Made by a program: the position numbers and the translations under genes
Notes under the pieces: generated by a model
Told to the model about the DNA's origin: nothing
Seen by the model: the letters and a program-made list of their open reading frames with translations, nothing else
Databases searched by the model: none
Shown here: positions 42,581 through 51,429 of the stretch, in pieces
Numbering within the stretch: position 1 is the stretch's first letter
Layout of the letters: the number at the start of each line of letters is the position of its first letter
Assembly (NCBI GenBank): GCA_001916005.1
Contig: MNRP01000055.1
Coordinates: forward strand, 1-64,000
From: Clostridium sp. 26_22
Lineage (GTDB): Bacteria > Bacillota > Clostridia > TANB77 > CAG-508
DNA length: 64,000 nt
Reading direction: 5' to 3'

Positions 42581-43615
42581 TTGGAACAAGAAACTCAAAA
42601 TCAAAAATTAGGTTTTTTCAAAAAAATATGGTATTCAATAGATAAAATAGAAAAATATGGTGAAATGTCTGCACAAGGCTTTCCAAGAGCCATAAGCTAT
42701 TTGTTTCAAATTATAATAATATTAGCATTAATAGTAGCTGGAACAACCCTATATCAAACTAGAAATGCTATAAACAAAGTAGCGCAATTTGTAAAAGATG
42801 AAATTCCAAATTTTACATATGCAGATAATGAATTAAAATTAGAAAATGATGAAGTAATAACAAAAGAACAAGAGTATTTAGGAAAAATAATAATAGACAC
42901 AAATACAGAAAATCAAGAAGAAATAGATAAATATATAAATGAAATATCAGAAGAAACTGGCGGATTAATTATATTAAAAAATAGAGTTATAATAAAACAA
43001 GTTGGAATGACAGGAACATTAAATTATAACTACGAAGATTTAGTAAATCAAATAGGAATGTCTAATTTTGACAAAGAACAAGTAATCGAATTTGTTACAG
43101 GAACACAAATGACATCAATTTACTTAGGATTATTTAGCATATTATTAATGTCTGCGATTTCTGTATACTTTATAAATACAATATTAAATGTCGTTCTTGT
43201 AAGTATATTTGGTTACTTAGCAACATTAATTACAAAAATGAAAATGAGATATGTTGCAATATTAAATATGGCAATTTATTCAATAACTTTACCAACAATA
43301 TTGCAAATGTTATATGTAATAGCAAATCAATTATTTGGAATACAAATAAAATATTTTGATGTAATGTATATATTAGTATCATGTATTTATATGATTGCAG
43401 CAATATTTATATTAAAATCTGATTTTACAAAAAAACAAGAGCAATTATCTGAAGTTGTAGAAGTTCAAAAACAAGTAAAAGAAGAATTAAAAGAAAACGA
43501 AGAAAACAAACAAGAACCTGAAAAAAAGAAAGATAAAAAGAAAAAAGAAGACAAAAAACAAGAAGATAAAGAGGATGGAAATGAAGGGCAAGAACCAGAA
43601 GGTTCAAATGCTTAA
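42581..43615 (+). CDS. DUF1189 membrane protein
   Basis: The start is TTG directly after the alr stop, with AGGGAG as SD. An N-terminal helix (about 42-62), a ~100-residue external loop and four further helices (about 180-285) match DUF1189 topology. The C-terminal ~60 residues are a highly charged K/E repeat tail. Function is unknown; DUF1189 relatives are linked to maltose transport by name only. It is translationally coupled to alr. Confidence 0.75.
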   Translation: MEQETQNQKLGFFKKIWYSIDKIEKYGEMSAQGFPRAISYLFQIIIILALIVAGTTLYQTRNAINKVAQFVKDEIPNFTYADNELKLENDEVITKEQEYLGKIIIDTNTENQEEIDKYINEISEETGGLIILKNRVIIKQVGMTGTLNYNYEDLVNQIGMSNFDKEQVIEFVTGTQMTSIYLGLFSILLMSAISVYFINTILNVVLVSIFGYLATLITKMKMRYVAILNMAIYSITLPTILQMLYVIANQLFGIQIKYFDVMYILVSCIYMIAAIFILKSDFTKKQEQLSEVVEVQKQVKEELKENEENKQEPEKKKDKKKKEDKKQEDKEDGNEGQEPEGSNA

Positions 43616-43637
43616 ATAAAAAAGGAGCATATACAAT

Positions 43638-45428
43638 ATGGAAAACAATAAAAACAAACCTAAAAAAGAAAAACTAATTTTATCATTAAGTATATTAGCT
43701 GTACTTATACTAATATTAGTTGGAATGATGATATTTTATATAACAAAAAATAAAAATTCAGATGATAAAACATTAGCATATACAGATTTAATAAAAGAAA
43801 TGTCATATGGAAATATAGAAAAAATAGAAATGACAGTAGGAAGCACTAGTGTAAAAGTCAAAATAAAAAATAATGATACAGAGAAAAAAGCTATTGTACC
43901 AAATACACAAGCATTTATAGAATTAGTACAACAAAAAGTAGCAGAAGGTAATGAAATTGAATTAGTGCAAAAACCAAAAAGTATATTAACACAAATACCA
44001 ACAACATTATTTAGTTTATTACCAACAATAATAATGGTTGCATTATTTATAATGATATTTAAAATGCAAGGCCTTGGAGAAAAAGGACAAGTTTATGAAG
44101 AAACAGAAAGAAAAACAAAAATAAAATTCAAAGATGTTGCAGGTTTAGATGAAGAAAAAGAAGAACTTGTAGAAATAGTAGATTTCCTAAAAAGACCAGA
44201 AAAATTCACAAAAATGGGAGCAAAAATTCCAAAAGGTGTACTTTTATATGGTAAACCAGGAACTGGAAAAACATTAATTGCAAAAGCAATTGCAGGAGAA
44301 GCAAATGTACCATTTATATCAATGAGTGGATCAGAATTTATAGAAATGTTTGCTGGACTTGGAGCATCAAGAGTAAGAAAATTATTTGAAAAAGCAAGAA
44401 AATTATCACCATGTATAGTTTTCATAGATGAAATTGATGCAATTGGAGCAAGAAGAACATCAAATAGTGGAGCAGAAACAGAAAATAATCAAACTTTAAA
44501 TCAATTATTAGTTGAAATGGACGGATTTAGTTCAGAAGAAACAATTATAGTATTAGCAGCAACAAATAGACCAGAAATGCTTGATAAAGCATTATTAAGA
44601 CCAGGTAGATTTGATAGACAAATAACTATTCCAGTACCAGACTTAAAAGGAAGATTAGAAATTTTAAAAATTCATAGTGAAGATAAAAGATTATCAGACA
44701 ATGTTAATTTAGAAAGCATAGCAGAAGACACTGCAGGATTTACAGGTGCAGAACTTGCAAATATTTTAAATGAAGCAGCAATTATTGCAACAATAAATAA
44801 ACATGAAGAAATAGAAAACTCTGATATAGAAGAAGCGGTTAAAAAAGTAACTGTAGGACTTGAAAAGAAAACAAGAGTATATTCAGAAAAAGACAAGAAA
44901 CTTACAGCATATCATGAAGCTGGACATGCAGTAGTTAGCAAATATCTACCAACACAAATGGATGTAAAAGAAGTATCTATAATTCCAAGAGGTGTTGCTG
45001 GTGGTTATACAATGTATAAATCAGATGAAGATAAATACTATATGTCAAGAACAGAAATGCAAGAAAAATTAATTGCATTACTAGGTGGTAGAGCAGCAGA
45101 AAAACTAGTATTAGATGATATCTCTACAGGAGCAAGTAATGATATAGAAGTTGCTACAAAAATTGCAAGAGAAATGGTAACAAAATATGGTATGAGTGAT
45201 AACTTAGGACCTATAGATTTTCAAGGAAGAGACCAAAATGATTATATGATTTTTGGAGAAAATATTGGAGATAAAATAGGACAAGAAGTTAAGAATTTAA
45301 TAGATATAGCTTATAATGATGCTCAAAAATTATTAATAGAACATAGAGATAAACTAGATATAATAGCTCAAACTTTATTAAAACAAGAAAAAATAAATGA
45401 AGAAGAATTTAAAAAAATATTTGAATAA
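43638..45428 (+). CDS. ftsH: ATP-dependent zinc metalloprotease FtsH
   Basis: This membrane AAA+ protease has two N-terminal helices (about 12-34 and 118-136), Walker A GKPGTGKT, Walker B CIVFIDEIDAIGARR, an SRH with ATNRPEMLD, and the zinc site HEAGH in AYHEAGHAVV. At 596 residues it lacks the longest C-terminal tails. SD AAGGAG is present, and a hairpin follows. Confidence 0.98.
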   Translation: MENNKNKPKKEKLILSLSILAVLILILVGMMIFYITKNKNSDDKTLAYTDLIKEMSYGNIEKIEMTVGSTSVKVKIKNNDTEKKAIVPNTQAFIELVQQKVAEGNEIELVQKPKSILTQIPTTLFSLLPTIIMVALFIMIFKMQGLGEKGQVYEETERKTKIKFKDVAGLDEEKEELVEIVDFLKRPEKFTKMGAKIPKGVLLYGKPGTGKTLIAKAIAGEANVPFISMSGSEFIEMFAGLGASRVRKLFEKARKLSPCIVFIDEIDAIGARRTSNSGAETENNQTLNQLLVEMDGFSSEETIIVLAATNRPEMLDKALLRPGRFDRQITIPVPDLKGRLEILKIHSEDKRLSDNVNLESIAEDTAGFTGAELANILNEAAIIATINKHEEIENSDIEEAVKKVTVGLEKKTRVYSEKDKKLTAYHEAGHAVVSKYLPTQMDVKEVSIIPRGVAGGYTMYKSDEDKYYMSRTEMQEKLIALLGGRAAEKLVLDDISTGASNDIEVATKIAREMVTKYGMSDNLGPIDFQGRDQNDYMIFGENIGDKIGQEVKNLIDIAYNDAQKLLIEHRDKLDIIAQTLLKQEKINEEEFKKIFE

Positions 45429-45434
45429 AAGAAA

Positions 45435-45461
45435 AACCCCTAGAGTATTACTCCAGGGGTT
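45435..45461. terminator. Bidirectional terminator between ftsH and orphan gene pair
   Basis: AACCCCTAGAGT pairs with ACTCCAGGGGTT. The minus strand has the better T run. Confidence 0.82.
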
Positions 45462-45483
45462 GACTTGTTCGTTTTTTTACATA

Positions 45484-45693
45484 TTACATTTTTGTCATTA
45501 TAAATGACCAAAAATCATTAAAATCTTTTTGCTTAGTGAATGAAATAGTATCTTCATTCATAATAAAGCCATTATATCTTTTGGCTGCTTCAAAGATTTC
45601 CTGTTTTACCATTGCAATGGTATCACATTGAATAGATTTTATAACGGGTTTTATAAAATCTGAACAAGTACAGACGATTGTATCTCTTTTCAT
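45484..45693 (-). CDS. Small orphan protein, unknown function
   Basis: 69 residues, with AGGAGG 7 nt before ATG. No family recognised; it contains VCTCSDFIKPVIK and a C-terminal FNDFWSFIM. It follows the next upstream minus-strand gene by 18 nt, so the two form an operon. Codon use (CCC, ACC, GCC, CAG) differs from flanking housekeeping genes. Confidence 0.68.
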   Translation of the reverse strand: MKRDTIVCTCSDFIKPVIKSIQCDTIAMVKQEIFEAAKRYNGFIMNEDTISFTKQKDFNDFWSFIMTKM

Positions 45694-45711
45694 AAAAAGC
45701 CTCCTATAGTT

Positions 45712-45963
45712 TTAGATGATTTTGTTCAACACCAGTTGTACGAAAAAATTGTGAAATTGAGTATCAGAAAAGCAACGAACATTAAGCTCACCATTAAGTT
45801 CTGTGATAGCTAGATTGTTAGATTTTGCCAATTGTTCTATTAGCTTTTTGGAAGTTGTCAAACTATTAAGATTCTCAATTTTTACAACTGAATTGTGATC
45901 AGCACTAGGATTAATAACACTTACAATAAGGCACTTTATAGATGTTATTTTCTCAGATGTCAT
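45712..45963 (-). CDS. Small orphan protein, unknown function
   Basis: 83 residues starting MTSEKITSIKCLIV, with AAAGGAG 6 nt before ATG 45963; the longer frame to 45990 lacks an SD. No family recognised. It is first gene of a two-gene minus-strand operon. Both products are similar in size and end in aromatic/hydrophobic residues, so they could be paired, but there is no evidence for a specific system. Confidence 0.66.
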   Translation of the reverse strand: MTSEKITSIKCLIVSVINPSADHNSVVKIENLNSLTTSKKLIEQLAKSNNLAITELNGELNVRCFSDTQFHNFFVQLVLNKII

Positions 45964-46152
45964 ACAATCTCCTTTCTTTTCAAAGTACAAAATTTTTTGT
46001 TACATAATAAGTATAACATAAAAACGAACAAAAATCAAACAATATTACAAACATATTACAATTAGTTAATAATTGTATTACACGTATTGCAAATAGAATA
46101 ACAAAAATATAAAATTATAAAATATATAAAGAAATAAAAAGGAGGGCATACA

Positions 46153-46983
46153 ATGGAAAGTCAAAAAATAAAAGATATAGAAGAATTACAAAAAATTGCA
46201 AAAAAAATAAGAAAAGGAATAATAGAAGAAGTATATAGTAGCCAATCAGGACATCCAGGAGGTTCATTATCAATAGCAGATATATTAACAGTATTATATT
46301 TCTATGAAATGAATATAAATCCTGAAAATCCAAAAGATGAAAATAGAGATAGATTAGTATTATCAAAAGGCCATTGCTCACCGGCACTATATGCAACATT
46401 AGCAAATAAAGGATTTTTTGATGTAGAAGAACTAAAGTCATTTAGAAATATCAACGGAAAATTGCAAGGACACCCAGATATGAAAAACATACTAGGAGTA
46501 GATATGACAACAGGTTCATTAGGTCAAGGATTATCAGATGCAAATGGAATGGCAATAGCTGGAAAATTAGACAAAAAAGATTACAGAGTATATTGTATAT
46601 TAGGAGATGGAGAAATAGAAGAAGGGCAAATTTGGGAAGCTGCAATGGCATCAAATAAATACAAGTTAGATAATCTATGTGTAATTGTAGATAATAATAA
46701 TTTGCAAATAGATGGAACAATAGAAGAAGTAATGAGTTCATATCCAATAGATGAAAAATTTAAAAGCTTTGGATTTCAAATTATAAATATTGACGGAAAT
46801 GATATAGAAGAAATAATAAAAGCATTTGATGTAGCAAGAAATGTAAAAGGAAAACCAACTTGTATAATTGCTAAAACAGTGAAGGGAAAAGGAGTTTCTT
46901 TTATGGAAAATAAGGTTGAATGGCATGGAAAAGCTCCAAATGAGGAACAATATAAACAGGCTATGGAAGAATTAGAAGAATAA
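46153..46983 (+). CDS. Transketolase, N-terminal (TPP-binding) subunit
   Basis: Split transketolases consist of an N-terminal TPP-binding subunit and a C-terminal pyrimidine-binding/transketolase_C subunit. This 276-residue protein has SGHPGGSLSIADIL, SKGHCSPALYATLA, the TPP motif ILGDGEIEEGQIWEAA...CVIVDNNNLQIDG and KTVKGKGVSFME. The partner subunit, normally the next gene, is missing; an unrelated leader ORF and surface-protein gene follow. SD AGGAGG. Confidence 0.93.
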   Translation: MESQKIKDIEELQKIAKKIRKGIIEEVYSSQSGHPGGSLSIADILTVLYFYEMNINPENPKDENRDRLVLSKGHCSPALYATLANKGFFDVEELKSFRNINGKLQGHPDMKNILGVDMTTGSLGQGLSDANGMAIAGKLDKKDYRVYCILGDGEIEEGQIWEAAMASNKYKLDNLCVIVDNNNLQIDGTIEEVMSSYPIDEKFKSFGFQIINIDGNDIEEIIKAFDVARNVKGKPTCIIAKTVKGKGVSFMENKVEWHGKAPNEEQYKQAMEELEE

Positions 46984-47101
46984 AAATAAATCTTTAAAAA
47001 TTTTTTAGTAAGAAAGAATGAAAAAATACTTGTCAAAAATAATTCGATATGTTAATATATAATCATACTAAAAGTAAAACAAAAGAAAAGGAGTACAAAA
47101 T

Positions 47102-47251
<150 letters not shown>

Positions 47252-47312
47252 TGTTGCTGTCTTTTTGTGTTGTTTATAACAAATAAAAAATTAAGATGAA
47301 AGGAAAAAAAAT

Positions 47313-48950
47313 ATGGAGAAAATAATAAATAATAAAGGTATAACATTAGTGGCGTTGGTGATAACTATAGTAATATTATTAATCTTAGCAGGAATAAGCA
47401 TTCAAGCAATAACAAATACTGGATTATTTGCAAATGCCAAAAAAGCAAAAGAAAAATCAATGGAAGGACAGCTAAAAGAAGAAATAAGTTTAGCAATACA
47501 ATCAATACAAACAGAAGAAATCTACAAAGGAAATAGTGTAACATTAGAAACATTAGCAGGAGGACAATTACAAAAAGAATTAAAAGACATAACAGCAGAA
47601 TTAACAGATGGAGAAATAAATGGAGAGTATAAAGATTATGAATATACTATAGATGATAAGTTTAATGTTACAATAAATGGACCAATAACAGGAGTAAGAA
47701 TAAAAGGAAGTGCAGAAGTTCAAACAGGTTATGTGTTTGAAGGAAACACAGTAGAGATAAAAGTAACAGCAAGTATAACAGAAGGAACAATAACAGGAAT
47801 AGAAGCCCCAGAAGGAGCAACACTAAAAACAAACACAAGCACAACAGAAAAAGTATATACAGTAAATAAAAATGGAGCATATGTATTTAAGATAACAAGT
47901 GATAGTGGAAAAACAAAAAATGTAACAGCAAATGTAGAAAATATATTAGGTGCACCACAAATAACAGTAAGTGAAATAACAGGAAGTGGATTCAAAATAA
48001 ATGTAGAAAACAACTACCCAGAAGGAGCAATAACAGAATATAAATATTCAGTAGGAGGAACAGTAAAACAACAAGGAACTACAGATAAAAACTATACTGT
48101 AACAGGTCTAACAGAAGAAACAGAATATAGCGATATAAAAGTAATTGCATATATAAATAGTACAAGCAAGGATAGTAATATAGAAAAAATAACGACTAAA
48201 CAAAATATAATTGCTTATTCATGGGATGAAATAGTAGAAATAGCAAAAGCAATATCAAATGATACATCAATAACAGATGATTCAGAAACTGCAACGGTAA
48301 CAGTAAATGGAGTACAAAAAACATTAAATGTTGGAGATAAAACAACATTAGATGGAAAAAAGGTAAGAATATTAGGATTTAATCATGACGAATTAGTAGA
48401 TCCATCAGCTTATGGAACAATAACAGCAACAGGAAAAGCAGGAATAAGCTTTGAATATGTAGATTTCTTAACATCGACTGGAATGAATAATAGTAATGAC
48501 AATTCAGGAGGTTGGAATGATTCAATACTAAGAAAAACATTAAATATAACAACATATAATTCATTGAGTATAAAGAGTAATATAAAGAAAGTAAAGAAGG
48601 ATTATATACCAACATATGATGTGGCATCAATACAAAAAACAGAGGATTATTTATGGTTATTATCATGTGGAGAAATATGGGATAATGGTTATAAAGCTAA
48701 TTACAGAGGTTATGCAATAACAACAGAGGGAAAACAATATAAATATTATAAAACGAATTTGGGATCTATGGTTTATAATACATCAAACAACATTACAAAA
48801 AAACCAAGTGCGAGCAGTTCAAAATGGTGGTGGCTTCGTTCACCCCATGTCGGCGATAGTAGCCATTTTTGTTGTGCAGGCGCTACTGGCATTTCCAGCT
48901 TTTCATACGCTGGCGAATCTGGTGGGGTTGCCCCTGGATTTTCAATCTAG
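47313..48950 (+). CDS. Pilin-like surface protein with FN3 domain and DUF6273/CLec-like variable C-terminus (probable DGR target)
   Basis: The N-terminus NKGITLVALVITIVILLIL fits a type IV prepilin-like signal: a basic leader, cleavage after G, and a hydrophobic helix without the usual Glu5. A coiled stretch and an Ig-like region follow, then an FN3-like domain (about residues 210-290, GFKINVENNYPEGAITEYKY). The ~260-residue C-terminal domain resembles DUF6273 (SWDEIVEIAKAI, GGWNDSILRKTL, DYLWLLSCGEIW, WWWLRSP...GVAPGFSI). Its last 40 codons are GC-richer, with A-poor constant codons and AAY-derivable variable ones, a DGR signature. It is probably displayed on the cell surface or a pilus for binding (inferred). 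SD AAAGGA. Confidence 0.75.
   Translation: MEKIINNKGITLVALVITIVILLILAGISIQAITNTGLFANAKKAKEKSMEGQLKEEISLAIQSIQTEEIYKGNSVTLETLAGGQLQKELKDITAELTDGEINGEYKDYEYTIDDKFNVTINGPITGVRIKGSAEVQTGYVFEGNTVEIKVTASITEGTITGIEAPEGATLKTNTSTTEKVYTVNKNGAYVFKITSDSGKTKNVTANVENILGAPQITVSEITGSGFKINVENNYPEGAITEYKYSVGGTVKQQGTTDKNYTVTGLTEETEYSDIKVIAYINSTSKDSNIEKITTKQNIIAYSWDEIVEIAKAISNDTSITDDSETATVTVNGVQKTLNVGDKTTLDGKKVRILGFNHDELVDPSAYGTITATGKAGISFEYVDFLTSTGMNNSNDNSGGWNDSILRKTLNITTYNSLSIKSNIKKVKKDYIPTYDVASIQKTEDYLWLLSCGEIWDNGYKANYRGYAITTEGKQYKYYKTNLGSMVYNTSNNITKKPSASSSKWWWLRSPHVGDSSHFCCAGATGISSFSYAGESGGVAPGFSI
48822..48947 (+). other. Putative DGR variable region 2 (VR2)
   Basis: After WWWLRSP the codons run CAT GTC GGC GAT AGT AGC CAT and so on, with constant residues in A-poor codons (CTT CGT CCC GGT GGG GTT GCC CCT). 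The shift away from AGA/GGA/GCA/CCA use is abrupt. The segment ends at the invariant GVAPGFSI. VR2 is not a copy of VR1, so a different template repeat is expected. Confidence 0.6.
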
Positions 48951-48983
48951 TATCGAGTGTGGAAAAAATTGTGTGAAATGAAG

Positions 48984-49030
48984 ATATCTTTTATGATATA
49001 ATATAAATATATCATAAAAGGTATTTTTTT
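48984..49030 (+). terminator. Terminator after the pilin-like gene
   Basis: ATATCTTTTATGATAT (48984-48999) pairs with ATATCATAAAAGGTAT (49009-49024), followed by T7. The remaining spacer to 49130 shows nothing else. Confidence 0.88.
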
Positions 49031-49130
49031 CTATGGAAGGAAAATAACAGGAGAAGTAATGAACAAATTAGTAAAAGAAATGAAAGCAAAATAGAATTTC
49101 TTGAAACAGCAAGAAAATTTCCAAAACCAG

Positions 49131-49159
49131 TTGACAGCTCAGTAAAAAAATGGTAAAAT
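49131..49159 (+). promoter_or_regulatory. rplU-rpmA promoter
   Basis: TTGACA, a 17-bp spacer, TAAAAT, about 100 nt before rplU. Confidence 0.82.
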
Positions 49160-49164
49160 TAATA

Positions 49165-49255
49165 ACTGTAATCCGCTTAGTCAAGGTTCATAAACACTAA
49201 TCAAATTTAGTTACCTGTATAAAAGGATTAGCGAGTATACGATAAGGGAGGTGCA
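49165..49255 (+). ncRNA. Probable ribosomal protein L21 leader
   Basis: A ~95-nt untranslated leader precedes rplU, with complementary segments (ACTAATC with GATTAG; TAATCCGCTTA with TAAAAGGATTA). Firmicutes rplU operons commonly carry an autoregulatory L21 leader at this place. A covariance-model search would settle it. Confidence 0.5.
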
Positions 49256-49261
49256 TTTTAG

Positions 49262-49618
49262 ATGTACGCAATAATTGAAAGTTGTGGAAAACAATACAAA
49301 GTATCAGAAGGAGATGTTGTATTTTTCGAAAAACTAGATGCAGAGGAAGGTAAAAAAGTTACTTTTGATAAAGTTGTTCTAGTATCAGATGAAGGAAAAG
49401 TACAAGTTGGAAATCCTTATGTTAAAAGTATGAAAGTTGAAGGAAAAGTTGTTTCACACGGTAAAGGTAAAAAAATCATTGTTTTCAAAATGAAAGCTAA
49501 AAAGAACTACAGAAGAAAACAAGGACATAGACAACCATATACAAAAGTTGAAATAACAGCTATCAAATCAACAGCAAGAAAAACAGCTGCAAAAGCTGAA
49601 GAAAAAGTAGAAGCTTAA
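49262..49618 (+). CDS. rplU: 50S ribosomal protein L21
   Basis: The body starts MYAIIESCGKQYKVSEGD and continues with VSHGKGKKIIVFKMKAKKNYRRKQGHRQPYTKVEI, typical L21. At 118 residues it carries an extra Lys/Ala-rich C-terminal tail. SD GGGAGGTG. It is first gene of rplU-rpmA. Confidence 0.97.
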   Translation: MYAIIESCGKQYKVSEGDVVFFEKLDAEEGKKVTFDKVVLVSDEGKVQVGNPYVKSMKVEGKVVSHGKGKKIIVFKMKAKKNYRRKQGHRQPYTKVEITAIKSTARKTAAKAEEKVEA

Positions 49619-49727
49619 TTATAAAAAAGCCTACATATTAATTAAATGAATTTAATTAAAAAATAAATAAAATATAAGTTAATTAAAAAGAGATTTTAAT
49701 TGACTAAGCGAAAGGAGTGAGAAATAA

Positions 49728-49988
49728 ATGGCACATCATAAAGGACAGGGAAGTACAGATAACGGTAGAGACAGTGAGTCAAAGAGACTTGGTGTGAAAA
49801 GAGCAGATGGTCAATTTGTTTTAGCCGGAAATATTTTAGTAAGACAAAGAGGAACAAGAGTATATCCAGGAGTTAACGTTAAAAAAGGTAGTGATGATAC
49901 TCTATATGCAGTAGTAGATGGAACAGTTAAGTTTGAAAGAAAGGGTAGAGATAAAAAACAAGTTAGTGTTTACCCAGTAGAAGCATAA
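49728..49988 (+). CDS. rpmA: 50S ribosomal protein L27
   Basis: The 86-residue protein begins MAHHKGQGSTDNGRDSESKR, so the functional His-rich N-terminus follows Met directly. It lacks the short extension that Prp protease removes in many Firmicutes. No prp (ysxB-like) gene lies between rplU and rpmA, consistent with loss of that processing. 49619-49727 shows no gene. Confidence 0.97.
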   Translation: MAHHKGQGSTDNGRDSESKRLGVKRADGQFVLAGNILVRQRGTRVYPGVNVKKGSDDTLYAVVDGTVKFERKGRDKKQVSVYPVEA

Positions 49989-50049
49989 CTGAAATAAACT
50001 CGAAATTTGTCGAACGATTTATGTTGAAATTAAACAAAAAATATGATAA

Positions 50050-50092
50050 TATAGGACTATACATTATTTGTCAATGTATAGTCCTATAAATT
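50050..50092 (+). terminator. Terminator after rpmA
   Basis: TATAGGACTATACATT and AATGTATAGTCCTATA form a perfect 16-bp stem with T4 nearby. Confidence 0.88.
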
Positions 50093-50231
50093 TTAAATCA
50101 AAACAACTTAGGAAAGACAAAAATAAAAATAAAAAAATCCCACAAATATTATAAAAATAGAAAAAAGGAGGCTAATGCAAAAAAGTAAACAAAAGAATTA
50201 TAAAAAATATAAATTTACTATAGAAAAAACA

Positions 50232-50260
50232 TTGACAAATAAATAAAATATAATTATAAT
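50232..50260 (+). promoter_or_regulatory. Promoter of the Rpn-family gene
   Basis: A perfect TTGACA, a 17-bp spacer, TATAAT. The predicted start of transcription falls within or just after the apparent SD, so the leader is very short. Confidence 0.75.
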
Positions 50261-50277
50261 AAAGGAGATGAAGTAAT

Positions 50278-51270
50278 ATAGAAATTTTTACTTATGGAGA
50301 CTATCTGAAATATAAAGATATTTTTAAAAAATATAAAATATCAAAATTATCAGATCAAAAAGAAAGCTACAATATAACAAATAAACACGACAAAATATTT
50401 AGAACAATATTAGATAAAAAAGAAGAAGCGATTGCCTTAATAAATCAAGCAATAAAAACAAAACTAAAAGCAGAAGAAATAGAAAAATATACAAGTAGCT
50501 TTATAAATAAAATATTTCAAAATAGAGAAGCAGACATAGTGTATAAATATAAAAATAAAAACATATTTTTCTTAATAGAACATCAAACAAAAATAGACTA
50601 TTCAATGCCATACCGAATATTAGAATACGAAACAGAAATAATGAAAAGTGCAATAGATATAAGAAAAGTAAAAAACAAAGAATACAAACTACCATTAGTA
50701 ATCCCAATAGTTTTGTACACAGGCAAGAAAAAATGGGATGCCAAAAGATATCTAGAGGAAAGCCAAGAAACATTAGATGGTGTAAAAATAAAAGCGGGAA
50801 ACTATAATTTAGTAGATATCAATGATTTTACAAAAGAAGAATTATTACAAGAAGAAACACTAATCTCAAAAATGATGTTACTAGAAAAAAGCGAAAGTAC
50901 AGAAGAAACAATAGAAATGCTAGAAAAAATAATACCAGGTATAAAAAAAGATGACGAAGAGTTACTAAAAAGAATAATATCAATATTATTTGGAGAAAAA
51001 ATAGGAGAAGAAAAAACAAAAGAATTAATAGAAAAAATAGATGGAGGTGATGGAAAAATGTTAGCGGTAGTAGATATGATAAGAAATGAAAACCAGATGT
51101 ATATTAATATGGGCAGAAAAGAGGGTAGAAAAGAAGGTAGAAAAGAAGAAAGAAAAATTAGAAACATAGAAATAGCACAAAAACTTTTAAAACTAAAAAT
51201 GCCAATAACACAAATAAGTGAAGTTACAGAATTAACAGAAAAAGAAATAAAAGCACTAAAACAATCATAA
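50278..51270 (+). CDS. Rpn-family PD-(D/E)XK nuclease/putative transposase, apparent ATA start
   Basis: Rpn (transposase_31-type) proteins are recombination-promoting DNA nucleases. Family landmarks are HDKIFRTILDKKEEAIALIN, the catalytic region READIVYKYKNKNIFFLIEHQT and YRILEYETEIM. The C-terminal GRKEGRKEGRKEERK repeat and a helical end are typical. The conserved N-terminal part (HDKIF) lies upstream of the first standard start codon (GTG 50539). The frame is open back to ATA at 50278, 10 nt after AAAGGAG, where ATG would be expected. Either AUA initiates or a start mutation has disabled the gene. Confidence 0.8.
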   Translation: MEIFTYGDYLKYKDIFKKYKISKLSDQKESYNITNKHDKIFRTILDKKEEAIALINQAIKTKLKAEEIEKYTSSFINKIFQNREADIVYKYKNKNIFFLIEHQTKIDYSMPYRILEYETEIMKSAIDIRKVKNKEYKLPLVIPIVLYTGKKKWDAKRYLEESQETLDGVKIKAGNYNLVDINDFTKEELLQEETLISKMMLLEKSESTEETIEMLEKIIPGIKKDDEELLKRIISILFGEKIGEEKTKELIEKIDGGDGKMLAVVDMIRNENQMYINMGRKEGRKEGRKEERKIRNIEIAQKLLKLKMPITQISEVTELTEKEIKALKQS

Positions 51271-51275
51271 AAAAT

Positions 51276-51318
51276 AAAGAATCCATTTACCAAACATCAG
51301 GAAAAATGGGTTCTTTTG
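51276..51318 (+). terminator. Terminator after the Rpn gene
   Basis: AAAGAATCCATTT pairs with AAATGGGTTCTTT, followed by T. Confidence 0.85.
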
Positions 51319-51429
51319 TTACATTTTTAAGAGAATATTACAAAAGTATTAAATGTATATTACAATTTTATTAATTCTATTGACATTAAATGAAAAAGGA
51401 ATAAAATAGTAGCATAGGAGTAAAACAAT

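Noticed and set aside
50175..50246. 23-codon ORF with AGGAGG upstream of the Rpn gene
   Set aside because: The product is only a Lys-rich peptide and the ORF overlaps the consensus Rpn promoter; SD-like GGAGG occurs by chance in such purine-rich DNA.
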